DNA of 41,444 nucleotides from Halobacterium bonnevillei. Lineage in GTDB: Archaea; Halobacteriota; Halobacteria; Halobacteriales; Halobacteriaceae. A program made the position numbers and the translations under genes. Every line of letters starts with the position of its first letter. The first letter of the stretch is position 1. Below, piece after piece: positions 16,646-24,505 of this stretch. The stretch spans positions 1-41,444 of the forward strand of contig NZ_WUUU01000010.1 of the NCBI RefSeq assembly GCF_009831555.1, in the 5' to 3' direction. Below the pieces are notes generated by a model. The model was not told where the DNA came from and did no database searches. It worked only from the letters and a program-made list of their open reading frames with translations.

Positions 16646-18115
16646 ATGTCGCTCGTCGACCGCATCGCTCGCGGCGTGAAGGCAATGCTGGGGGCGAGGG
16701 TGCTCAACCTCGCGTCGAACGGCGTCCTCATCGTGTTGTTGACCCGGGTGCTGTTGGACCCCGAGCAGTTCGGCCAACTGAACTTCGTGCTGTCCGCGCT
16801 CGGCGTCGTCACCATCCTCGCCACCCTCGGCCTGCCGAAGTCGGCCGCGCGGTACGTCACCGAGTTCTCGGAGACCGACCCCGGCCAGGTCCCGCACGTC
16901 GTCCGGAAGTCCCTGACGTTCATTCTCGCGCTCGTCGTCGTCGTCGCCGGCGGCACGCTGCTCCTGGGTCGACCCGTCGCGAACGCGCTCGGGACGCCCT
17001 CCCTCGTGCCGTTCCTGCTCGCGGGCAGTCTCTTCGTCGCTGCGCGGGCGCTCACCAAATACTTCTCCGCGCTGTTCCAGGGATTCAACCGCGTCACGTA
17101 CAGCGCGACGGTCTCCGCGGTGACCAGCGTCAGTCGCCTGCCGCTGGTCGCCGGGTTCGTCGTCCTCGGATTCGGCGTCGGCGGCGCGCTCTACGGGTAC
17201 GTCGCGAGCTTCGCGCTCGCGGCCGGCGTCGGCGGGTACCTCGCGTACACGCGCTTCTACACCGGCTACGAGGCGGCTGACGCGCCCGCCGACGACCTCT
17301 CGAAGCGCCTGCTGGAGTACAGCGTCCCCCTGACGGCGACCCGCGGCGCGAACGTCCTCGACAAGAAAGTCGACACGCTGCTCGTGGGCGTCCTCCTGAA
17401 CATGACCGCGGTCGGCTACTACACCATCGCCAAACAGGTCTCGGACTTCGTCTCCGCGCCGGCGTCGTCGTTCGGGTACACGGTCTCCCCGGCGCTCGGC
17501 GAACAGTCCTCGAAAGACCAGACCGAGCGCGCGGCGAAGCTCTACGAGCAGTCCCTCCAGTACGTCCTGCTCGCGTACGTCCCCGCCGTCGTCGGCCTGA
17601 TTCTCGTCGCCGACCCGATGGTGCGCTACGTCTTCGGGAGCGATTACCTGGGCGCCGTCCCGGTCCTCCAGGTGTTCAGCGGGTTCATGCTCGTCAACGC
17701 CGTCAACAAGGTGACCAGCGACGGCCTCGACTACCTCGGTCGGGCGCGCTCCCGCGCCGTCATCAAGTCCGCGATGGCCGTCTCGAACGCCGGCCTGAAC
17801 CTCCTGTTGATCCCCGTCCTCGGCGTCGTCGGCGCCGCCGTCGCCACGGTCATCACGTACACGGTCTACACGCTCTCGAACGTCTACTTCATCCACCAGG
17901 AGCTGACGATTCGCTTCGGCTTCGTGCTTCGACGGCTCGCCGTCACGTGCCTGGTCACGGTCGCGATGGCGGCGGCCGTCTGGCTGGCGCTGCCCTACGT
18001 CACGGGGCTGTTGACGCTGTTCGGCGCTGTGTTCCTCGGCTTCGGCACCTGGGCCGCGCTCTCCGTCGCTGGCGGCATCCTCGACGTGAAACGGGTCGCG
18101 AAACTGCTCACGTAG
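16646..18115 (+). CDS. Polysaccharide flippase (Wzx/MATE-like, MOP superfamily)
   Basis: The 489-residue product has about 12-14 hydrophobic helices and family landmarks. The N-terminal segment is RVLNLASNGVLIVLLTRVLLDPEQFGQLNF. Later come LPKSAARYVTEFS, YSVPLTATRGANVLDKKVDTLLVG, VGYYTIAKQVSDF and VADPMVRYVFGSDYLGAVPVLQV. Such proteins move lipid-linked oligosaccharides across the membrane. The ATG directly follows the TAG of the upstream membrane-protein gene, so they are probably co-transcribed and may act together in export. Confidence 0.93.
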   Translation: MSLVDRIARGVKAMLGARVLNLASNGVLIVLLTRVLLDPEQFGQLNFVLSALGVVTILATLGLPKSAARYVTEFSETDPGQVPHVVRKSLTFILALVVVVAGGTLLLGRPVANALGTPSLVPFLLAGSLFVAARALTKYFSALFQGFNRVTYSATVSAVTSVSRLPLVAGFVVLGFGVGGALYGYVASFALAAGVGGYLAYTRFYTGYEAADAPADDLSKRLLEYSVPLTATRGANVLDKKVDTLLVGVLLNMTAVGYYTIAKQVSDFVSAPASSFGYTVSPALGEQSSKDQTERAAKLYEQSLQYVLLAYVPAVVGLILVADPMVRYVFGSDYLGAVPVLQVFSGFMLVNAVNKVTSDGLDYLGRARSRAVIKSAMAVSNAGLNLLLIPVLGVVGAAVATVITYTVYTLSNVYFIHQELTIRFGFVLRRLAVTCLVTVAMAAAVWLALPYVTGLLTLFGAVFLGFGTWAALSVAGGILDVKRVAKLLT

Positions 18116-18157
18116 CCCCGACGAACGACCAGCGGGAACTCCGGGGCTAATCACTCC

Positions 18158-18164
18158 ATAACAA
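18158..18164 (+). promoter_or_regulatory. ATAACAA promoter element of the epimerase operon
   Basis: ATAACAA ends 26 nt before the ATG at 18191, in the 75-nt gap after the flippase gene. Confidence 0.6.
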
Positions 18165-18190
18165 ACCCCGCGTTCGGCGAGCCAACGGAT

Positions 18191-19161
18191 ATGTCACTGC
18201 CGGGCGCAGCCCACCTCGACACGCCATCCGATCAGCCGGCGCTCTCCGGCGAGACAGTTCTCGTCACCGGAGGCGCCGGGTTCGTCGGCAGCCACATCGC
18301 CGACGCGCTCGCGGACGCCTGCGACGTGCGCGTCCTCGACGACTTCTCCACCGGTGACCGCGAACACGTCCCGCCGGCCGCGTCCGTCGTTGAGGGCGAC
18401 GTCCGGGACGCCGATACCGTCGCGGAGGCGATGGCTGACGTCGACGTGGTCTTCCACGAGGCGGGCCTCGTGAGCGTCCCGAAGTCAGTCGAGCAGCCGG
18501 CAGTCAGCCACGACGCGAACGTCGCGGCGACGCTGAACGTCCTGGAGGCGGCACGCCGCGAGGACGCCCGCGTCGTGGCGGCTTCCAGCGTCGCCGTCTA
18601 CGGGACCCCCAGCGAGGTCCCGATTCACGAGCGAGCCCCCAAGGAGCCGACGTCGCCGTACGGCATCGACAAGCTCGCCCTGGACCACTACACGCGCCGG
18701 TATCACGACCTCTACGGTCTCGAGACGGTCGCCTTGCGGTACTTCAACGTCTACGGGCCGCGGCAGTCCGGCGGCCAGTACAGCGGGGTCGTCACGGCCT
18801 TCCTCGAACAGGCCCAGTCAGGGCAGCAGTTGACCGTGCACGGCGACGGGACCCAGACGCGGGACTTCGTGCACGTCTCCGACGTCGTGCGCGCGAATCT
18901 CGCGGCCGCGACCACCGACCACGTCGGCCGCGCGTTCAACGTCGGCACCGGCCGGAGCATCCAGATCCGGGCGCTCGCGACCCTGGTCCGCGACGTCACC
19001 GGGTCGCCGTCCAGCGTCGTCCACACCGACCCGCGGACGGCTGACGTTCAGCGGAGCGAGGCGGACGTCACGCGGGCACGCCGCCAGCTCGGCTTCGAAT
19101 CGGCGGTCCGACTCGAGGAGGCCTGCGGGACCTCGTCGAGCGAGCGGCCCCAGTGCAGTGA
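18191..19161 (+). CDS. NAD-dependent nucleotide-sugar epimerase/dehydratase, frameshifted at its 3' end
   Basis: This is an extended short-chain dehydrogenase. It has the NAD motif VTGGAGFVGSHI, a catalytic Ser in ASSVAVYG, and the Tyr/Lys pair in SPYGIDK, with RYFNVYGPRQ, DGTQTRDFVHVSDVV and FNVGTGRS typical of UDP-glucose 4-epimerase relatives. The frame as read continues to 19612 as a meaningless Arg-rich tail. One missing G in the G run at 19120-19121 would give a normal ending, EEGLRDLVERAAPVQ, with TGA at 19159-19161. That stop overlaps the next GTG (GTGA), like other operon junctions here. The corrected product is about 323 residues. Which sugar it converts is not evident. Confidence 0.88.
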
Positions 19162-20426
19162 CCGCCTCCAGGCTGTCCGCGGCGTATGGACGGTTCGCGG
19201 CGGCTTCTCGAGGCGGCAGCGACTCGACAGGCGGCGTGGAGTCCACGTCGAGTGGGACGACTGCGCTCGTTCCCACCGGCCACGAGGCGGCCAGCTACGT
19301 GACCGTCAGGTCGCTGGCGCGCCGCGGCGTCGACACCATAATCGCGTCCGAGAAGGACGGCGTCCCGGCTGCGGCGTCCCGCTTCTGTTCGGAGTCGGTC
19401 TCGCTTCCGGACCCCCGCGAGCACCTGCTCGTCTACCGGAACGCCCTCCTCGACCTCGCGGAGCGCGAGGACGTCGCCACGGTCATCCCCGTCCGTCCCG
19501 AGGACGGCTACCTATTGTCCAGGTACGACGACGCGTTCGCGAACTTCGTCTCGCTGCCGGTGCCGTCGATGCGGCAACTCGAGCGCGTCCACGACCGCCT
19601 CGCTCTCGCTGACGCCGCAGCGACCGCCGGCGTCCCCGTCCCTGAGACGCGGCCGCTGTCGGCCGTCTCCGACTGGACGGAGCCGCTGCTCGTGAAGTCC
19701 CGGTTCAACGTCCTCGCGGACGCATACCTCGAGGACCTCGGCCCCGAGGACGTCGACGTGGTGAAGGACCTCGTGCACGTGGACGCCGCTGAACCTCCGG
19801 AACGGACGGTGCTCAGACGAACGATGCGCCACGAACCAATCGTCCAGGAGTTCATCCCGAAGGACGGCGAGTTCGTGGTCGGTGCGCTCTACGACCACGG
19901 CACGCCCCTGTTGACGTTCCAGCACGAGCAGATCCGCGGAACGTCGTACACGGGCGGCGGCGGAGTCTACCGGAAGTCGATGTACGACCCCGAACTGGAC
20001 GCGGTCGCCCGGGACCTGCTCGCGGAACTGGACTGGCACGGCCTGGCCTGCATCGAGTACATGCGGCACGCGAGGACGGGCGAGTACGTGCTCACCGAGA
20101 TCAATCCGCGGCTCTGGCAGTCGCTGCCGGTCGCGGTGCGTGCCGGTGCCGACTTCCCGTACGCCTACTGGCTGCAGGCGACAGGTCGCGGCGACGAGAT
20201 CGTCGACGACTACGAATTCGGCGTCGGCAGCCATCTGTTGCACGGCGAACTCGGCTATCTCCTGAGCGTCCTCACGGAGGCGTCACCGCACGTCGAACGG
20301 CCGTCGGTAGCGCGGACGTTCATGGACGTGGCGTCGTCGTGCATCAGCGACCCGCACTTCGACTACGCGGCTGCCGACGACCCGGGGCCGTTCCTCGCGG
20401 GTGTCAGGTCGAAACTCCCGTTCTGA
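19158..20426 (+). CDS. ATP-grasp carboxylate-amine ligase (second)
   Basis: The GTG at 19158 gives 422 residues, and overlaps the stop of the frame-corrected epimerase. After a low-complexity N-terminus of about 35 residues comes a pre-ATP domain (LVPTGHEAASYVTVRSLARRG), the ATP-binding strand EPLLVKSRFN, the hinge VQEFIPKDGEFVV, and metal ligands in ACIEYMR and Glu314/Asn316 of LTEINPRLWQSLPVAV. The EINPR-x-W-x-SLP-x-AV ending is shared with the 11214 ligase, so the two are paralogues. Co-transcription with a sugar epimerase suggests a glycan substrate; the joined amine is unknown. It ends 4 nt before the end of the convergent gene at 20431. Confidence 0.85.
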   Translation: MTASRLSAAYGRFAAASRGGSDSTGGVESTSSGTTALVPTGHEAASYVTVRSLARRGVDTIIASEKDGVPAAASRFCSESVSLPDPREHLLVYRNALLDLAEREDVATVIPVRPEDGYLLSRYDDAFANFVSLPVPSMRQLERVHDRLALADAAATAGVPVPETRPLSAVSDWTEPLLVKSRFNVLADAYLEDLGPEDVDVVKDLVHVDAAEPPERTVLRRTMRHEPIVQEFIPKDGEFVVGALYDHGTPLLTFQHEQIRGTSYTGGGGVYRKSMYDPELDAVARDLLAELDWHGLACIEYMRHARTGEYVLTEINPRLWQSLPVAVRAGADFPYAYWLQATGRGDEIVDDYEFGVGSHLLHGELGYLLSVLTEASPHVERPSVARTFMDVASSCISDPHFDYAAADDPGPFLAGVRSKLPF

Positions 20427-20430
20427 GGCG

Positions 20431-21282
20431 TCACGCGACCCTGCCGGTGCGCCGTCGCAAGGGGCCGCCGGACCCGACGCTGCCGAACTCGAGTGCCGCC
20501 ACGTCGGGGTGGTCGCCGAGGTGTTCGACGGCGGGGTCCCCTCGGACGTAGGCGTCTCTGGTGGCCTGCCAGTCGGCGTGCCGCCGGAGCACGCGAACCG
20601 GCACGGCGTCCAGACCCAGGAGTTTCACGATGGACAGCCGGTTCCGGCCGTCGTCGAACAGGAGTTCGCCGTCGCGGGCGACGTGCACCGATATCTCGTG
20701 TTTGAACCGCTCGGTCTTGAGCGTGTCCTGGGTGGCCAGTGGGTCGACGGCCTCGCCGGCGGCGAGTTCGGCCTGTGTCTTGTAGCCCTCCTCGGCGATG
20801 GTCTCGTAGAGCGCGTCGAGTTGCTCGCAGCGCCGCTCGAAGTCGGCGCGCGTCGTACAGCCCCACTGTTCGCGGCCCGCCTCGATGTCGCCGACGATGC
20901 GGTCGTAGAAGTCGGTCTCGGCCCACGGAACGCCGTCCTCGAAGTGCCGCTCGTACGCGCGATACACGTCCATGTCCTCGAAGCGCGTGTCCGTCTGGTC
21001 CCAGTCGCCGGCGACGACCAGGCCCGCGTGCCGGAACTTCGGCGCCGAGAACCCCCGAACGCGCTCCACGTCGTCTGGGTCCACGGTGAGCAGGCGGTAG
21101 GGTCTGATCGGTGCGTCGTACCGCAGCCTGTTGGCCGCGACTCTCGCCGCAACGTGTCCGCGTGCGTACGCGTCTCGGAGACGAAGCAGGACCCGCTCTA
21201 GTTCCGGTTGGCGGTCCACGAGACGCTTACCGAACGAGCGCACGAGCCCGTCGACCGTTTCGCCGATGCCGTTCGCTACCAT
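20431..21282 (-). CDS. Conserved-looking protein with a ParB/sulfiredoxin-like segment
   Basis: The ATG at 21282 gives 283 residues. An earlier in-frame start would overlap the upstream gene. The C-terminal half contains the pattern ELLFDDGRNRLSIVKLLGLDAVPVRVLRRH, which resembles the DGHHR-type core of ParB/Srx-fold proteins. The middle has a charged helical region (RCEQLDALYETIAEEGYKTQAEL). No signal peptide or transmembrane helix is seen. It is probably co-transcribed with the Gfo/Idh/MocA gene 22 nt upstream. Some ParB-fold proteins are kinases or nucleotide-binding enzymes, so an enzymatic role in glycan metabolism is possible. I cannot name a function. Confidence 0.65.
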   Translation of the reverse strand: MVANGIGETVDGLVRSFGKRLVDRQPELERVLLRLRDAYARGHVAARVAANRLRYDAPIRPYRLLTVDPDDVERVRGFSAPKFRHAGLVVAGDWDQTDTRFEDMDVYRAYERHFEDGVPWAETDFYDRIVGDIEAGREQWGCTTRADFERRCEQLDALYETIAEEGYKTQAELAAGEAVDPLATQDTLKTERFKHEISVHVARDGELLFDDGRNRLSIVKLLGLDAVPVRVLRRHADWQATRDAYVRGDPAVEHLGDHPDVAALEFGSVGSGGPLRRRTGRVA

Positions 21283-21304
21283 CGGTTCCAGTGTGTCCGA
21301 GTGG

Positions 21305-22435
21305 TCACTCGTCGTCCCGGCCGAGTGTCGGTTCGACGGGATGGCTCCCCCGCGACTCCGGGCTGGCGGCGGCATTCCGAATCTCCCCCATGAGGTACAT
21401 CGTCCAGCGGGACTCCGAGAGCGGCACTGGCAGCTGGTCCGGGTCGCCGCCGAGGAGGGCTCGCGACTCCGCGTCGTTCTGGTAGTAGTGCGCGTTCAGG
21501 AGGCGCAGCGTGTGCCAGTCGTCCTCGTTGCGCTTGCGCTTGAGGACCGCGCGAGCGTTCGCGACGGTGCCAGTCAGGCGGTCGCCCGCTTCGTCGAGGT
21601 TGTTCATCGCCCGGGCCGCCGCGGACGCCTTGTAGTCGCGGTCGTGCTCCACGAGCGTCTGCGAGATCAGGTCCGCCGTGAGCGACTTCTCAGAGCCGTG
21701 GACGAGCACGCGCCTGACGGGTCGCGTCCCGCCGAGGACCTTCGTCGTACACAGCACGTCGTTCTCGGTGACGTACTGCAGTTGTGCGCTGTCGTAGGCG
21801 AACTCCCGGTCGTAGTCGCCGAACAGCGCCGTCGTCGCTGTGACGGCGCGCTCGCTGCGCGGGTAGCCGCCAGCGCGCAGCGTGAGGTAGACGGGGTGTG
21901 GGACGCCCTCCTCGAATTCGCCGCCCGCGAGTTCGAAGTTCCACGGGCCGCGGTTGGCGTCGTCCGGGCGACTCGACCCCGTGTAGACGACGTCGACGCC
22001 ACGGACCTCGCCGAGTTCGCCGCTGCGGCGCTGGGCCATCGCCGCCCGCATCACCGGGTCGAAGTTGTGGTTGTGTTTCTCGGTGACGACGACGTCGTGG
22101 CGGTCGGCGCACGCGGCCAGTTCCTCGAACTCCTCGTAGGTCTCCGTGATTGGTTTCTCGATCTGGATGGGGACGCCGGCCTCGATGAACAGCTTCGCGA
22201 GCGGGAGGTGAGTCTGAACTGGGGTGCAGATGTGTGCCCAGTCGAGGTCGGTGTCCGCGAGCATGGCTTCCGCGTCGACGTAGGCGTCGATGCCGTACTC
22301 CGCGGCGATGTCGCGTGCGGCGTCTTTGTCGGTGTCACAGATCGCGGCGAGCGACGTGCGGGGATTCTTCGAGAGGCCGTCGAGGTGGACGCCGGAGACG
22401 GTGCCGCCGCCGACGACTGCTGTTCGCAGTGTCAT
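21305..22435 (-). CDS. Gfo/Idh/MocA family oxidoreductase (second)
   Basis: The start at 22435 (TLRTAVVGGGTVSGVHLDGL) puts the Rossmann motif at the N-terminus and the gene 26 nt after an ATAACAA element. The longer in-frame start at 22537 would run through the promoter. The 376-residue protein has the nucleotide motif VVGGGTVSGVHL, IQIEKPITETYEEFEEL with the conserved Lys, and VTEKHNHNFDPVMRAAM carrying a likely active-site His. It probably oxidises or reduces a sugar or nucleotide-sugar with NAD(P). It differs clearly from the WbpB-like protein at 4010, so a separate step is likely. Confidence 0.87.
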   Translation of the reverse strand: MTLRTAVVGGGTVSGVHLDGLSKNPRTSLAAICDTDKDAARDIAAEYGIDAYVDAEAMLADTDLDWAHICTPVQTHLPLAKLFIEAGVPIQIEKPITETYEEFEELAACADRHDVVVTEKHNHNFDPVMRAAMAQRRSGELGEVRGVDVVYTGSSRPDDANRGPWNFELAGGEFEEGVPHPVYLTLRAGGYPRSERAVTATTALFGDYDREFAYDSAQLQYVTENDVLCTTKVLGGTRPVRRVLVHGSEKSLTADLISQTLVEHDRDYKASAAARAMNNLDEAGDRLTGTVANARAVLKRKRNEDDWHTLRLLNAHYYQNDAESRALLGGDPDQLPVPLSESRWTMYLMGEIRNAAASPESRGSHPVEPTLGRDDE

Positions 22436-22461
22436 CGACGGCAGGTCACCCGCGCACCGGA

Positions 22462-22468
22462 TTGTTAT
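22462..22468 (-). promoter_or_regulatory. ATAACAA promoter element of the 22435 gene
   Basis: TTGTTAT on the plus strand reads ATAACAA on the minus strand and ends 26 nt before the ATG at 22435. This decides the start. Confidence 0.6.
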
Positions 22469-22561
22469 ACTGCGGCTACTGTCTACCGCGGCCTCCGGCC
22501 GCCCGCGACCGGTCGACCGCCCTGTCGCTGCCAGCAACGCTCTGCCCGCGCGACCGACTCG

Positions 22562-23140
22562 TCAGTCGCTGACGGGGTCGGCTCCGCCTGGCCAGAACAG
22601 CGAGGCACCGGGCCGGCCGTCCGCCAGCCAGAGGCCGAGCGCCAGCACGAGCAAGCCGACTTCTCCCGCGAGGTAGGCGGCGCCGCGCGGGGTGGACAGG
22701 AACGCCAGAAACGCGCCGACGAGGTCCTGGAGGTGCGGGAGTGCTTGTGTTGGTTCGCCGGCGGGCGCCGCGGCGAGCGGCCACGCCAGGAATCCGACGC
22801 GGAGTTCGCCCTTGACGATCAGGGGGTAGACCACGTCGCCGGCGAGATGCGAGAGGTGACCGATGACGTACGCGACTGCGATCGGTCGCTCGTCGACGAG
22901 CGCGCCCGCGACGAGCACGACCGCGACGACCGGAGCGGCGACGAGCAGCGAGTGGCCGAGCGACCGGCCCGCCGGGAGGACAGTCACCCACCAGGCCAGC
23001 GGCTTGTCGACGAGGTCGGGCAGCGCGCTCGCAACTGCGAGGACGAGCAGCGCGCGCGTGGTCGGCGGGCGCTGCCAGCGGATGCGACTCGAAAGCGAGA
23101 ACAGGACGTACGCGAATGCCAGGTGCTCCCACGGCCACAT
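22562..23140 (-). CDS. DUF457-type membrane-bound metal-dependent hydrolase-like protein
   Basis: The 192-residue product starts 1 nt after the stop of the DUF1616 gene. It has an N-terminal MWPWEHLAFAYVLFSL, then ALPDLVDKPLAW, a GRSLGHSLL segment, and GHLSHLAGDVVYPL. The conserved His/Asp residues in predicted membrane helices match the YdjM/DUF457 family, whose members are described as membrane-bound metal-dependent hydrolases. Four to five hydrophobic segments are visible. Its substrate is unknown. The location beside a DUF1616 protein within a glycan region suggests a surface or lipid-related role. Confidence 0.85.
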   Translation of the reverse strand: MWPWEHLAFAYVLFSLSSRIRWQRPPTTRALLVLAVASALPDLVDKPLAWWVTVLPAGRSLGHSLLVAAPVVAVVLVAGALVDERPIAVAYVIGHLSHLAGDVVYPLIVKGELRVGFLAWPLAAAPAGEPTQALPHLQDLVGAFLAFLSTPRGAAYLAGEVGLLVLALGLWLADGRPGASLFWPGGADPVSD

Positions 23141-23141
23141 G

Positions 23142-24204
23142 TTACGCGCCCGCCGTCCAGACGCCGCTGGCTGGGCGGTCAGCGACGCGCTCGGTCGAAC
23201 CGTCGGGCCGCTGGACGTCCAGCCAGATGTAGAGGTGGTGCGGCGCGGTATCGGCAGTCGCGCTGGCGGGCGCGTCGCCCTCGTACACGTAGACGCTCAG
23301 CCGGAGGTCGTCGCCGAGCATCGCCGGCTGGACGGACAGCGCCTCGCGGACGGTCTCCCCGTCTGCAGCGTCGACGTCGACCCGGGTGAGTTCCTCGCGC
23401 TCCAGCACGACGGTCTCGTCGGTGTCAGTGTCGAGCCGTTCCAGAACCACGACTGACGTGTACGTCGTCGATTCGCCTTCCTGGTTCTCCACGGTGAGCG
23501 TGGTCGTCACGTTCTCCCCGCGCTGGACCGCGGTCGTGTAGTCGCCCGCGACGAGCTCGTCGCCCTCGTCGGTGAGGAGCGCGACTTCCGTGTACGCCTC
23601 GCCGCTGTCGGGCGCAGCGAAGCCGACGGCGAGCGTGCTCGCTGCCACAACGACGGCGATCGCGAGGGCGACGTTCAGGGCTGCGTCGACTGGGGCCGCC
23701 TCCACAGTCCCCGCCCGGATCCGGTCGGCGACCGCGGAGAGCGGTACGGCGAACCGTTCGCCTGCGGGGAGTCGCTGGCGACGAGCCACACCGACCAGTG
23801 CCGGGGCGGCGGTGAGCGCGACAACGGTCGTGGTGACCTCGGTCGTCTGGAACGGCACGCCCGCCAGCGACAGTCCGATCGCGCTCAACACCAGCACGAC
23901 CAGCGACGTGCCGACTGCGAGGCTGATTCGTTCGAGCCACGATGGCCCGCGAGCCCACCCGCTCGACGAGCGCGGACTCGGTCACCCTGCGTGCGGGAAA
24001 CAAAACGGAGACGACGGCGTACCCGGGTGCAAACCCGACCAGCGGCGCAGCGACCAGCACGCGGGCCGGACCGGAAATGACGCCCGTCAGGATCGCCGCA
24101 CCTGCGACGACAGCGTAGCCAGAGACCACCGCGAGGTCACCCGCGACGACGAGCACGCCGGACGCCTGCCACTGACCGGTGCCGACGTCGGTCGCGCCCG
24201 CCAT
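23142..24204 (-). CDS. DUF1616 membrane protein, frameshifted
   Basis: The N-terminal part, read from the ATG at 24204, has hydrophobic segments and the DUF1616 landmark VGFAPGYAVVSVLFPARR. The continuation, in another frame, reads WLERISLAVGTSLVVLVLSAIGLSLAG and then a long domain with GENVTTTLTVENQEGESTTY that ends at TAA 23142-23144. The span is one base more than a multiple of three. One extra base in the C runs at 23954-23956 or 23958-23960 explains the break and would restore about 353 residues. The C-terminal part looks like an extracytoplasmic beta-sandwich. The ATG overlaps the stop of a small upstream ORF (TGATG). Confidence 0.82.
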
Positions 24205-24350
24205 CAGGCGCCCCTCTGTCGGCCCGCCTCGAGGCAGTCGTCCGAACTGCGGCCACCCGCCAGTTCCCCGCACGGGTGGCCGCTGTATTCGCTGTCCGGA
24301 TTCGTCGGTAGCCGGGACGTAGTCGCTCCCGTGCGGCCGTACTCGTCCAT
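24204..24350 (-). CDS. Candidate 48-residue leader ORF of the DUF1616 operon
   Basis: The first ATG after the minus-strand promoter element opens a 48-codon frame whose TGA overlaps the DUF1616 ATG (TGATG). The peptide is polar, Gly/Ser/Arg-rich, with two cysteines and no hydrophobic helix. The exact junction suggests translational coupling. The protein itself may have no function. Confidence 0.35.
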   Translation of the reverse strand: MDEYGRTGATTSRLPTNPDSEYSGHPCGELAGGRSSDDCLEAGRQRGA

Positions 24351-24382
24351 CAGTCTGGTCTCACCCAGGGAACCACTGGGCA

Positions 24383-24389
24383 TTGTTAG
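24383..24389 (-). promoter_or_regulatory. CTAACAA promoter element of the DUF1616 operon
   Basis: On the minus strand CTAACAA (a one-base variant of the recurring element) ends 32 nt before the ATG at 24350. Confidence 0.5.
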
Positions 24390-24505
24390 GCGGTGCGTAG
24401 CCCGCAGCCACGGAGCAGCGCGGATGGTCGTTGCAGACCGGTTTCGAAGCGAAGCCGCGTGGGAGGCCGTTGCGTGCCGGTTTCGACGCGGGGCCGAGGT
24501 CGCGA

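Noticed and set aside
16550-18154. 534-codon minus-strand open frame
   Set aside because: It lies opposite the flippase gene and is rich in Asp/Glu/Arg with no domains, as expected for GC-rich antisense.
21131-23389. 752-codon plus-strand open frame
   Set aside because: It is antisense to two minus-strand genes with clear motifs and has a low-complexity composition.
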